15,608 nt of DNA from Streptomyces lilacinus (GCA_000715685.1 KL569385.1:49696-65303), one strand, 5' to 3'. Counted from the stretch's first letter, positions 6,928 through 13,784 are shown. Notes: a model not told the origin generated them from the sequence alone. Numbers and translations are program-made.

Positions 6928-7667
6928 TGACGGGTTCCGTTCACTTCGTGGGCGGGCTTCTCCCAGACGCCGGAGATGGCCTGCGCCAGGTCCTTGACGT
7001 CGGTGAAGCCCGCGAACTTCGCTTGGGGGCGCTCGGCGCGCATCGCGTCGTGCACCAGGGCCTTGACCACCAGGACGGTGGCCGCCGCCGGCGGGGCGTC
7101 GTCGCCGCCCGCCTTGCGGAAGGAGTCGGCGAGGGCGAGGGTCCAGGCCTCGGCCGCGGCCTTGGAGGCGGCGTAGGCGGCGTTGCCCGCGGTGGGCTTG
7201 CTGGCGCCGGCCGCGCTGACCAGCACGTACCGACCGCGACCGCTGCGGGCCAGGGCGCCCTCGAAGGCCAGCGAGGTGTGCTGGACGGTGCGGATGAGCA
7301 GCTTCTCGAGCAGCTCCCAGTCCGCGAGGTCGGTCTCGGCGAAGGTCGCCGAGCCCCGCCAGCCGCCGACCAGGTGGATCAGGCCGTCGACCCGGCCGAA
7401 CTCCTTCTCGGTCCGGTCGGCCCAGGCCCGGGCGGCGTCCAGGTCGAGGAGGTCCACGATCTCGCCCGTGACGGTCGCGCCGCCGTGGGCGTAGCGGGCG
7501 GCATCCACCGCCTCCGCGAGGCGGGCCGCGTCGGCGTCGGAGGCGACGACGGTCGCCCCGGCCTCCGCCAGCCGCAGCAGGACCGCCCGGCCCGCCGCTC
7601 CGGCCGCTCCGGCCACCGCCACGACGGCGCCCTCCAGCGGGCCGTTGCCGTTCCTCGGAGTGCTCAT
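6906..7667 (-). CDS. SDR family NAD(P)-dependent oxidoreductase
   Basis: A 253-residue short-chain dehydrogenase. The catalytic tetrad residues are S151 (LVSAAGAS), Y165 and K169 (YAASK). The Rossmann glycine motif is VAGAAGAAGRAV at 18-29, where the middle glycine of TGxxxGxG is alanine. The usual NNAG is replaced by HLVGGW (98-103). These departures are compatible with cofactor binding but mark a divergent SDR subgroup. I place the start at the ATG at 7667, which has an AAGGAGG ribosome binding site 8 nt upstream. An ATG at 7697 overlaps the DUF6421 stop codon (ATGA) and would add 10 residues. The gene is the middle one of a tight operon, and its end overlaps the threonine aldolase start by 22 bp. 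Substrate unknown. Confidence 0.9.
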   Translation of the reverse strand: MSTPRNGNGPLEGAVVAVAGAAGAAGRAVLLRLAEAGATVVASDADAARLAEAVDAARYAHGGATVTGEIVDLLDLDAARAWADRTEKEFGRVDGLIHLVGGWRGSATFAETDLADWELLEKLLIRTVQHTSLAFEGALARSGRGRYVLVSAAGASKPTAGNAAYAASKAAAEAWTLALADSFRKAGGDDAPPAAATVLVVKALVHDAMRAERPQAKFAGFTDVKDLAQAISGVWEKPAHEVNGTRQWLTPQP

Positions 7668-7693
7668 GCCAGTCGCCTCCTTCTTCCGCTCGC

Positions 7694-9091
7694 TCATGCC
7701 GCCACCTTCGCCATGTCCGCGGAGGTGATTCCCTTGGTCGAGGCGATCACGCCGCGCAGCTTCTTGGCAAGCGCCTCGAAGAACATGCTGAGCGGGAACT
7801 CGTCCGGCAGCACGTCGTCCACGAGCTTGCGCGGCGGCTGGGTGAGGTCGAGGGCGTCGGGGCCCTTGGCCCAGACGGATCCCGGGTGGGGGGCGAGGTA
7901 GGTCGAGACGAGCTCGTAGGCGGCGAACCAGTGCACGAGCTTGGGACGGTCGATGCCGTCGCGGTAGAGCTTCTCGATCTCGCCGCACAGCTGGTTGGTG
8001 ACCTTGGGAGCACGCTCCCAGTCGATGTGCAAGGTGTTGTCCGTCCAGCGTACGACGTCGTGCTTGTGGAGGTACGCGAAGAGGAGCTGGCCGCCGAGGC
8101 CGTCGTAGTTGCGGACGCGCTCGCCGGTGAGCGGGAAGCGGAACATCCGGTCGAAGAGCACGGCGAACTGCACGTCACGGGCCTGGGCGTAGCCGTCGGC
8201 CTCGAGCTTCACGGCCTCCTTGAAGGCCGTGAGGTCGCAGCGCAGCTCCTCCAGTCCGTACATCCAGAAGGGCTGGCGCTGCTTGATCATGAACGGGTCG
8301 AAGGGCAGGTCGCCGTGGCTGTGGGTGCGGTCGTGGACCATGTCCCACAGGACGAAGGCCTGCTCGCAGCGCTGCTGGTCGTCCAGCATGGCGGCGATGT
8401 CGGCGGGCAGCTCCAGGCGCAGGGTCGCCACGGCGGCCTCGGTGACCCGGCGGAAGCGGGCGGCCTCGCGGTCGCAGAAGATGCCGCCCCAGGTGAAGCG
8501 CTCGGGGGCCTCGCGCACGGCGATGGTCTCCGGGAAGAGCACGGCGGAGTTGGTGTCGTAGCCGGCCGTGAAGTCCTCGAAGGTGATGCCGAGGAAGAGC
8601 GGGTTGTCGTAGCGGGTGCGCTCGAGCTCGGCGAGCCACTCCGGCCAGACGACGCGCAGTACGACGGCCTCGAAGTTGCGGTCGGGGTTGCCGTTCTGCG
8701 TGTACATCGGGAAGACGACCAGGTGCTGCAGGCCGTCGGCGCGCTGCGCGGCGGGCTGGAAGGCCAGCAGCGAGTCCAGGAAGTCCGGCACGCCGAAGCC
8801 GGTGTCGGCCCAGCGGCGCAGGTCCGCGACGAGGGCCGTGTGGTACGCGACGTCGTGCGGTACGAGCGGCGAGAGCTGCTCCACGGCCGCTACGACCGCG
8901 TCGACCTCGGCGCGCACGGCCTCGCCCGGCGGCGCGCCGTCGGCCTCGAGATCGATGGAGCCGTCGGCCGACTGCCAGGGGCGAATTGTCTCGACGGCGG
9001 TCTTGAGCGCGGCCCAGGCCGGGTGCTCCACCACACGATCCACAGACAAAATGTCGGTTTTGACTGGTGCCGACGCAAGAATTTCCGTCAC
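7694..9091 (-). CDS. DUF6421 family protein, function unknown
   Basis: A 465-residue protein I recognise as the actinobacterial DUF6421 family, which has no assigned function. It starts at a GTG (9091) with GAGGAGG 7 nt upstream. It is soluble, without signal peptide or membrane helices. The central part is rich in conserved-looking polar and aromatic residues: LVVFPMYTQNGNPDRNFEAV (124-143), WGGIFCDREAARF (201-213) and DMVHDRTHSHGDLPFDPFMI (250-269). Residues H253, H257 and H259, followed by E282 and D286 in GLEELRCDL, give an HDxxH-N24-ExxxD arrangement resembling gluzincin metalloenzymes. That resemblance is my inference. It is the first gene of an operon with the SDR and threonine aldolase genes, so an enzymatic role in the same pathway is likely. 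Confidence 0.85.
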   Translation of the reverse strand: MTEILASAPVKTDILSVDRVVEHPAWAALKTAVETIRPWQSADGSIDLEADGAPPGEAVRAEVDAVVAAVEQLSPLVPHDVAYHTALVADLRRWADTGFGVPDFLDSLLAFQPAAQRADGLQHLVVFPMYTQNGNPDRNFEAVVLRVVWPEWLAELERTRYDNPLFLGITFEDFTAGYDTNSAVLFPETIAVREAPERFTWGGIFCDREAARFRRVTEAAVATLRLELPADIAAMLDDQQRCEQAFVLWDMVHDRTHSHGDLPFDPFMIKQRQPFWMYGLEELRCDLTAFKEAVKLEADGYAQARDVQFAVLFDRMFRFPLTGERVRNYDGLGGQLLFAYLHKHDVVRWTDNTLHIDWERAPKVTNQLCGEIEKLYRDGIDRPKLVHWFAAYELVSTYLAPHPGSVWAKGPDALDLTQPPRKLVDDVLPDEFPLSMFFEALAKKLRGVIASTKGITSADMAKVAA

Positions 9092-9106
9092 GACTGCCCC
9101 TCCTCG

Positions 9107-9149
9107 GGAGAACCTGGCGTTAAGACACCGTATCTGTGCGAGGTTCTCC
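9107..9149. promoter_or_regulatory. 9-bp inverted repeat around the DUF6421 operon start site
   Basis: GGAGAACCT (9107-9115) and AGGTTCTCC (9141-9149) are perfect inverted arms 25 bp apart. On the minus strand one arm lies between the -35 and -10, and the other between the predicted start site and the ribosome binding site. This suits a repressor binding two half-sites, or an mRNA structure if transcription starts further upstream. Confidence 0.45.
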
Positions 9150-9156
9150 GCCTCAA
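9127..9156 (-). promoter_or_regulatory. Promoter of the DUF6421-SDR-aldolase operon
   Basis: On the minus strand TTGAGG (9156-9151) and TACGGT (9132-9127) are 18 bp apart, close to the vegetative Streptomyces pattern TTGAC-N18-TANNNT. Transcription would start near 9120, giving a 5' leader of about 29 nt that includes the GAGGAGG ribosome binding site. Confidence 0.6.
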
Positions 9157-9426
9157 GGGCAGTGGCGACAAATTATCCTGCGGACCCCCCGGAAGGGCCG
9201 ACATTTTTCCTGCGCTCCTCCTCCGTTCGGGGGAACGTGGGCGAACATCCGCCACTTTGGGCACATCCGTCCCGGCCACTGTCCCAGTGGTGTCCCAGTC
9301 GTATTCCGGCCACCGCGCGGAGGGCGCGCCGGCCGATCGTACGGGTGCCCGGCCATCGGCCCGGCCACGCGTTGTTCACGAACCGGCAACACTCTTCCGC
9401 CATCCGGACGGTTCATGGGCCTGACC

Positions 9427-9456
9427 TGGACAGATCACATCGCCCGCTGCCAGTCT
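9427..9456 (+). promoter_or_regulatory. Candidate leaderless promoter of the amino acid importer
   Basis: TGGACA (9427-9432) and CAGTCT (9451-9456) are 18 bp apart. The ATG of the lipoprotein gene begins 6 nt after the -10, where transcription would start. No ribosome binding site precedes this ATG, which fits a leaderless mRNA. The -10 lacks the usual first T. Confidence 0.45.
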
Positions 9457-9462
9457 CGCGCC

Positions 9463-10350
9463 ATGCCCGTCGCCACTTCGCCCAGACGCCCGGCCGCCGT
9501 CCTCGCCGTCCTGCTCCTCGCGGCCGTCGGCTGTGCCCCGCAGGACGACACCACCGACTCCGCCGCGTCCCCCGCGGCCCCCGGCGCCCGGGCCGCCGCC
9601 TGCGCCCGGGAGCGGCTCGCCACGCAGACCGTCGGGAAGCTGACCGTGGGCACGGACAAGCCGGCGTACGCCCCCTGGTTCCAGGGCGACGACCCCGCCA
9701 ACGGCAAGGGCTTCGAGTCCGCCGTCGCCTACGCCGTCGCCGACCGGCTCGGCTTCGCCCGCACCGACGTCGTCTGGCAGACCGTGCCCTTCAACAGCTC
9801 CGTCGCTCCCGGCGCCAAGAAGTTCGACTTCGACATCAACCAGGTCTCCATCAGCGACGAGCGCCGCCGCGCCGTCGACTTCTCCTCCGGCTACTACGAC
9901 GTACGGCAGGCCGTCATCGCCCTCAAGAGCTCCGACGCGGCCAAGGCCGGCACGCTCGCCGACCTCCGCCGCGCGCGGCTCGGCGCCCAGGTGGGCACCA
10001 CCAGCCTCGACGTCGTCAACGACGTCATCAGGCCGAGCCGGAAACCCGCCGTCTTCCAGAAGAACGACTACGCCAAGACCGCGCTCAAGAACGGCCAGGT
10101 CGACGCCATCGTCGTCGACCTGCCCACCGCCTTCTTCATCACCGCCGCCGAGGTGCCCGAGGCGCGGATCGTCGGGCAGTTCGACACCGGCGGCAAGCCG
10201 GCCGAGCGGTTCGGTCTCGTCCTGGACAAGGGCAGCCGCATCACCGGCTGCGTCAGCGCCGCCGTCGACGCGCTGCGCACGGACGGCACGCTGGCCCGAC
10301 TCGAGAAGCAGTGGCTCTCCGAGGCCGTCGACGCACCGGTGCTCCGATGA
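9463..10350 (+). CDS. Amino acid ABC transporter substrate-binding lipoprotein
   Basis: A 295-residue periplasmic-type binding protein of the polar amino acid family (SBP_bac_3). A lipoprotein signal peptide covers residues 1-23: arginines at 8-9, a hydrophobic core, then LAAVGC with the lipid-modified cysteine C24. The mature part has LTVGTDKPAYAPWFQ, GFESAVAYAVADRLGF, the FDFDINQVSISDERRRAVDFS segment typical of this family (the conserved arginine contacts the ligand carboxylate), GAQVGTTSLDVV and VDAIVVDLP. It delivers a polar amino acid to the permease. I chose the ATG at 9463 because it starts the signal peptide. There is no ribosome binding site, and a leaderless promoter is proposed. 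Its TGA overlaps the permease ATG (ATGA). The specific amino acid cannot be read from sequence. Confidence 0.93.
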   Translation: MPVATSPRRPAAVLAVLLLAAVGCAPQDDTTDSAASPAAPGARAAACARERLATQTVGKLTVGTDKPAYAPWFQGDDPANGKGFESAVAYAVADRLGFARTDVVWQTVPFNSSVAPGAKKFDFDINQVSISDERRRAVDFSSGYYDVRQAVIALKSSDAAKAGTLADLRRARLGAQVGTTSLDVVNDVIRPSRKPAVFQKNDYAKTALKNGQVDAIVVDLPTAFFITAAEVPEARIVGQFDTGGKPAERFGLVLDKGSRITGCVSAAVDALRTDGTLARLEKQWLSEAVDAPVLR

Positions 10351-11243
10351 CGGCGGAGGGCTCGGTGGACGCGGCGCCGAAGGACGCCGCGCACGACACG
10401 TACGTACCGTCCGCGCGGCGCCTGGAGCGGGAGCGGTTCAAACGCGCCCGGGCGCGCCGGGCCACGGCCGTCGCGGCGGTCAGCACGCTCGTCACGGGCG
10501 TCGTCCTCCTCCTCGTCGTCGTCAACTCGCCCGGCTGGCCCCGCACCCGGCAGACGTTCTTCAGCCTCCACTACGCGCGCGAGGCCCTGCCCGACATCCT
10601 CGAGGGCCTGTGGCTCAACGTCCGGCTGCTGGCGGTGTGCGGCTCCGCCGTGCTCGTCCTCGGCATGCTGATCGCCGTGGCCCGGACGCTGCGCGGGCCG
10701 GTGTTCTTCCCGCTGCGCGCCCTCGCCACCGCCTACACGGACTTCTTCCGCGGCCTGCCGTTGATCATCTGCCTGCTGATGGTGGTCTTCGGCATCCCCG
10801 CGCTGCGGCTCCAGGGCGTGACGACCGACCCGGTCCTGCTGGGCGGCACGGCGCTGGTGCTCACCTACTCCGCGTACGTCGCCGAGGTCTTCCGCGCCGG
10901 CATCGAGTCCGTCCACCCCAGCCAGCGCGCGGCGGCCCGCTCCCTGGGACTCTCCGGCGGCCAGACGCTGCGCTTCGTCGTCCTGCCGCAGGCCGTGCGC
11001 CGCGTGGTCCCGCCGCTCCTGAACGACCTGGTCTCGCTGCAGAAGGACACCGGCCTGGTCTCCATCGCCGGTGCCGTGGACGCCGTCTACGCCGCGCAGA
11101 TCACGGCGAGCAAGAGCTTCAACTACACGCCGTACGTGGTGGCCGGGCTCATCTTCGTGGCCCTGACCATCCCCATGACCCGTTTCACCGACTCCGTCAC
11201 CGCGCGGATGGACCGCCGCCGGGCCCAGGGAGGGATCGTATGA
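10347..11243 (+). CDS. Amino acid ABC transporter permease
   Basis: A 298-residue HisM/GlnP-type permease. A charged cytoplasmic N-terminus of about 40 residues precedes hydrophobic segments near 41-60, 90-112, 132-152, 163-182, 222-245 and 262-278. Family marks are the segment YTDFFRGLPLI (130-140) and the EAA loop at 179-216, which includes AGIESVHPSQRAAARSLGLS and FVVLPQA and docks on the ATPase. The ATG at 10347 lies in an ATGA overlap with the lipoprotein stop, so translation is coupled. The gene ends in a second ATGA overlap with the ATPase. There is only one permease gene, so it most likely works as a homodimer. Confidence 0.95.
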   Translation: MTAEGSVDAAPKDAAHDTYVPSARRLERERFKRARARRATAVAAVSTLVTGVVLLLVVVNSPGWPRTRQTFFSLHYAREALPDILEGLWLNVRLLAVCGSAVLVLGMLIAVARTLRGPVFFPLRALATAYTDFFRGLPLIICLLMVVFGIPALRLQGVTTDPVLLGGTALVLTYSAYVAEVFRAGIESVHPSQRAAARSLGLSGGQTLRFVVLPQAVRRVVPPLLNDLVSLQKDTGLVSIAGAVDAVYAAQITASKSFNYTPYVVAGLIFVALTIPMTRFTDSVTARMDRRRAQGGIV

Positions 11244-11998
11244 GCGGCAGCTCCCAGGCCGTGCTGCGGCTGGAGGCCGTGCGGAAGACCTTCGGCCGGT
11301 CGGTCGTGCTGCGCGACGTGGACCTCGAGGTCGCCCCGCACACCGTGACCGCGCTGATCGGCGCGTCCGGCTCGGGCAAGTCGACGCTGCTGCGGTGCGC
11401 GAACCTGCTGGAGGAGATCGACGACGGCGCGATCTACCTCGACGGCATGGAGATCACCGACCCGCGCGCCGACCCGGACGCCGTGCGCCGCCGCATCGGC
11501 GTCGTCTTCCAGGCCTACAACCTCTTCCCGCACATGACCGTGCTGGAGAACATCACCCTCGCCCCGCGCCGGGTGCACGGCGTGCCGAGGGCGGAGGCGG
11601 AGGACCGCGCGCGCGAGCTGCTGGAGCGGCTCGGGCTGGGCGGCAGGGCGGGAGAGTACCCCGATCGGCTCAGCGGCGGCCAGCAGCAACGCGTCGCGAT
11701 CGTCCGCGCGTTGGCGGTGCGGCCCCGGCTGCTGCTCCTGGACGAGATCACCGCCGCCCTCGACCCCGAGCTGGTCGGCGAGGTGCTCGGCGTGGTGCGC
11801 GGGCTCAAGGACGAGGGCATGACCATGGTCCTGGCCACCCACGAGATGGGCTTCGCGCGGGACGTCGCCGACCAGGTGTGCTTCCTGGACGGCGGCGTCG
11901 TGCTCGAGCGCGGCACCCCGGCGGAGGTCTTCGGCGAGCCGAGGGAGGAACGGACACGGCGCTTCCTCGGCCGGCTGGTGGAGGCGGGACGGCTGTGA
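11240..11998 (+). CDS. Amino acid ABC transporter ATP-binding protein
   Basis: A 252-residue GlnQ/HisP-type ATPase that powers the importer. Walker A is GASGSGKST (41-49), the Q-loop is Q91 in FQAYNLFPHMTVLENI, the ABC signature is LSGGQQQR (144-151), Walker B is LLLLDEIT (164-171) and the H-loop histidine is H201 in LATHEMGF. The residue after the catalytic glutamate E169 is isoleucine instead of the usual proline (DEIT for DEPT), seen in some actinobacterial members. The start ATG at 11240 overlaps the permease stop. The gene ends 16 bp from the convergent GNAT gene, leaving no room for a separate terminator. Confidence 0.96.
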   Translation: MSGSSQAVLRLEAVRKTFGRSVVLRDVDLEVAPHTVTALIGASGSGKSTLLRCANLLEEIDDGAIYLDGMEITDPRADPDAVRRRIGVVFQAYNLFPHMTVLENITLAPRRVHGVPRAEAEDRARELLERLGLGGRAGEYPDRLSGGQQQRVAIVRALAVRPRLLLLDEITAALDPELVGEVLGVVRGLKDEGMTMVLATHEMGFARDVADQVCFLDGGVVLERGTPAEVFGEPREERTRRFLGRLVEAGRL

Positions 11999-12014
11999 AG
12001 GACCGCCCCCGGCC

Positions 12015-12563
12015 TCAGCCCAGCTCCTTGACCAGCAGCTCGAACTCGAGGTCGGCGCGGCGCGGGACGCCGAACCGCTCGTCGCCGTACGGGAACGGGC
12101 TCATCTTCCCGGTGCGGCGGTAGCCGCGGCGCTCGTACCAGGAGATCAGCTCGTCGCGCTGCCTGATCACCGTCATGTGCATGGCGGGCGCGCCCCACTC
12201 GGCGCGCGCCAGCCGCTCGGCCTCCGCCATGACGAGCTTGCCGAGCCCACCGCCCTGGGCGGTCGGGCGGACCGCGAACATGCCGAAGTAGACGTGGTCC
12301 CCGCGGTGTTCGAGGTGGCAGCAGGCGACGGTCTCGCCGTCGACCTCGGCCACCAGCAGCCGGCTGTTCTCGTCCTCGACCACGGCCAGCACGCCCTCGG
12401 CGTCGGTGCGCTGCCCGTCCAGGAGATCGGCCTCCGTCGTCCAGCCGACGCGGCTCGCGTCCCCGCGATAGGCCGACTCGACCAGCGCGACCAGCGCGGG
12501 CACATCGGCGGCCGCCGCGTTCCGGAAGGTCGGCTGCGCGGTGCTGCGGCTGGCGGTCTCCAT
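12015..12563 (-). CDS. GNAT family N-acetyltransferase
   Basis: A 182-residue acetyl-CoA-dependent acyltransferase. Motif A, which binds the CoA pyrophosphate, is FAVRPTAQGGGLGKLVMAEA (96-115), with QGGGLG in place of Q/RxxGxG/A. The later WYERRGYRRTG (142-152) is the usual C-terminal motif B region. The fold also shows SRLLVAEVDGETVACCHLE (67-85), beta strands 2 and 3. The acceptor substrate is unknown; the family acts on small amines, antibiotics or protein N-termini. The ATG at 12563 has GAGAGGA about 11 nt upstream. It is divergent from the VOC gene across 77 bp, where a TAGGGT hexamer (12611-12606) may be its -10. Confidence 0.92.
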   Translation of the reverse strand: METASRSTAQPTFRNAAAADVPALVALVESAYRGDASRVGWTTEADLLDGQRTDAEGVLAVVEDENSRLLVAEVDGETVACCHLEHRGDHVYFGMFAVRPTAQGGGLGKLVMAEAERLARAEWGAPAMHMTVIRQRDELISWYERRGYRRTGKMSPFPYGDERFGVPRRADLEFELLVKELG

Positions 12564-12605
12564 GGGTTCCGGGATCCTCTCGGTGCGGTTTCGGGCGTAC
12601 GTACG

Positions 12606-12611
12606 ACCCTA
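12606..12611 (-). promoter_or_regulatory. Possible -10 element of the GNAT gene
   Basis: TAGGGT on the minus strand matches TANNNT, with TGACTG 18 bp upstream as a possible -35. Transcription would start near 12599 beside the palindrome CGTACGTACG (12596-12605), which could be an operator. The assignment is tentative. Confidence 0.35.
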
Positions 12612-12627
12612 GCGGAGGAGGTGTGCG

Positions 12628-12633
12628 TACAGT
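12628..12633 (+). promoter_or_regulatory. Possible -10 for leaderless VOC mRNA
   Basis: TACAGT lies 7 nt before the ATG at 12641, the spacing seen in leaderless actinobacterial transcripts. No TTGAC-like -35 is visible at 17-19 bp. A GGAGGAGG run (12614-12621) is too close to the GTG at 12623 and too far from the ATG at 12641 to serve either well. Confidence 0.4.
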
Positions 12634-12640
12634 CACGGGC

Positions 12641-13033
12641 ATGGTGCACGTACTGAGCAGCAGGTTCTTACTGAGGCCGACGGACCCCGAGCGGTCGCGG
12701 GCCTTCTACGGCGAGGCACTGGGGCTCGCGGTCTACCGCGAATTCGGCACGGGCCCCGACCGCGGGGTCGTCTACTTCCTGGGCGGCGGCTTCCTCGAGG
12801 TCTCCGGCCGCTCCCCGACCCCGCCGGCCCCGGGCCTCGAGCTCTGGCTCCAGGTCGCCGACGCCGCCGCGGCCCACGACGAGCTCCGCGCGCGCGGGGT
12901 GACGGTGCTGGAACCGCCGGAGCGGAAGCCGTGGGGCCTGATCGAGATGTGGATCGCGGACCCGGACGGGGTGCGCATCGCGGTGGTCGAGGTGCCGGAG
13001 GGGCACCCGATGCGCTACCGCCCGGGCATCTGA
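12641..13033 (+). CDS. VOC (glyoxalase/bleomycin resistance-fold) family protein with a TTA codon
   Basis: A 130-residue vicinal oxygen chelate protein with two betaalphabetabetabeta modules: FLLRPTDPERSRAFYGEALG for the first and LELWLQVADAAAAHDELRAR for the second, ending in WIADPDGVRIAVVEVPEG. The glutamates in FLEVSG and AVVEV fit two metal-ligand positions. The first-strand and third-strand ligands, often histidine, appear to be Arg and Leu, so it may be a binding protein instead of a metal enzyme. Leucine 10 is encoded by TTA (12668-12670), the only TTA codon in the window's genes. In Streptomyces this makes translation depend on the bldA tRNA. I prefer the ATG at 12641; a GTG at 12623 would add six residues. 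Confidence 0.88.
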   Translation: MVHVLSSRFLLRPTDPERSRAFYGEALGLAVYREFGTGPDRGVVYFLGGGFLEVSGRSPTPPAPGLELWLQVADAAAAHDELRARGVTVLEPPERKPWGLIEMWIADPDGVRIAVVEVPEGHPMRYRPGI

Positions 13034-13052
13034 CCGCCCGCCCGACGCATCC

Positions 13053-13077
13053 GTGCGCCGGTGGACCGCCGGCGCAC
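13053..13077 (+). terminator. Hairpin terminator after the VOC gene
   Basis: GTGCGCCGG (13053-13061) and CCGGCGCAC (13069-13077) form a perfect 9-bp G/C stem with a 7-nt loop, 19 bp after the VOC stop. No T tract follows. Confidence 0.6.
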
Positions 13078-13181
13078 ACCCCACCGACCCCATGCTCCCC
13101 CGATGCGCCCGTGCGCTCCCGTGTGCGACGGCCGGGGCGGGCAGTCTCCGGAGGGTGGGTGCGCGTCCGGGGAGGTGTGCC

Positions 13182-13784
13182 GTGCACGGACCGCCGCTGG
13201 TCGGCTGGTCGCTCGTCGTGCTGTGCGCCGCTGCGGGCGCCCACTGCCTCGTCAGAACGCGGGCCGGCGCGGCGGGGGAGCGCCGGGCCGCGGGCGGCGA
13301 CGCCCTCATGGGCCTGGGCATGGCCGCGATGGCCGTGCCGGCCGCCGTCCTGGACACCCGGCCCTGGGGGCACGCCCTCTACGCCGCGGTGTTCGGGGCG
13401 ACGGGCCTGCGCGCCCTGACCCTGGCCCGCTCCCGCCCCGACTCCCACCACTTCCTGCACCACGCGGTCGGCGCGTTCGCGATGGTCTACACGGCCCTGG
13501 CGATGGCGACCACCCCCGCCGCCGCCCACGCCTCCCACCCCACCACCGCCCACCCCCCGGCCGGCACCCCTCTCCTCACCGGCCTGCTCCTGGTCTACTT
13601 CGCGGCCTACGCCGTCCGCACCGCGGCGGGCATCGTGCCCCTGCCCACCCTCGCCACGACCGCCGCCCCGGATCGCCGGCCCCGGGACGACGCCCCCCGG
13701 GGCCGGCTCACCGGGCCGGAGCTGACGAACGCGAGCCGGCTGTCGATGGCGATAGGGATGCTGGCGATGCTGCTGACGATGTGA
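13182..13784 (+). CDS. DUF5134 domain-containing integral membrane protein
   Basis: A 200-residue membrane protein I assign to the DUF5134 family, common in Streptomyces and of unknown function. I see about six hydrophobic segments: 5-24, 41-58, 63-83, 93-111, 130-150 and 185-200. A histidine cluster, HHFLHH at 89-94, sits at the edge of the fourth segment, and another His-rich stretch lies in the loop at 115-125. The loop at 160-180 is charged. The pattern could suit a metal or haem site, but that is speculation. The GTG at 13182 is chosen because GGGGAGG lies 6 nt upstream and the protein then begins at the first helix. The open frame extends to 13053, but that part overlaps the VOC terminator and is not protein-like. 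Confidence 0.8.
   Translation: MHGPPLVGWSLVVLCAAAGAHCLVRTRAGAAGERRAAGGDALMGLGMAAMAVPAAVLDTRPWGHALYAAVFGATGLRALTLARSRPDSHHFLHHAVGAFAMVYTALAMATTPAAAHASHPTTAHPPAGTPLLTGLLLVYFAAYAVRTAAGIVPLPTLATTAAPDRRPRDDAPRGRLTGPELTNASRLSMAIGMLAMLLTM

Larger units (their letters stand above)
9092..9462. other. 371-bp divergent intergenic region
   Basis: This region separates the DUF6421 operon from the ABC importer operon. It holds a promoter and inverted repeat for DUF6421 near its left end and a probable leaderless promoter for the importer at its right end. The middle contains CCACTG-TCC-CAGTGG (9276-9290), with GTCCCAGT repeated directly at 9281-9288 and 9292-9299. It also has GTTC-AC-GAAC (9374-9383) and a 7-bp repeat GGCCGAT...ATCGGCC. 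An in-frame extension of the lipoprotein gene crosses it, but its composition is not protein-like. I see no small gene. Confidence 0.6.

Noticed and set aside
9165..9180. GATAAT on the minus strand as a second promoter for DUF6421
   Set aside because: No acceptable -35 at 16-19 bp; the TTGAGG-N18-TACGGT pair closer to the gene is better.
6912..9424. Long plus-strand open frames opposite the SDR and DUF6421 genes
   Set aside because: Composition is biased (Gly/Val/Leu/Glu repeats) and shows no domain, while the minus strand encodes clear proteins.
9136..9462. In-frame upstream extension of the importer lipoprotein gene
   Set aside because: It would place 109 non-protein-like residues before a normal lipoprotein signal peptide.
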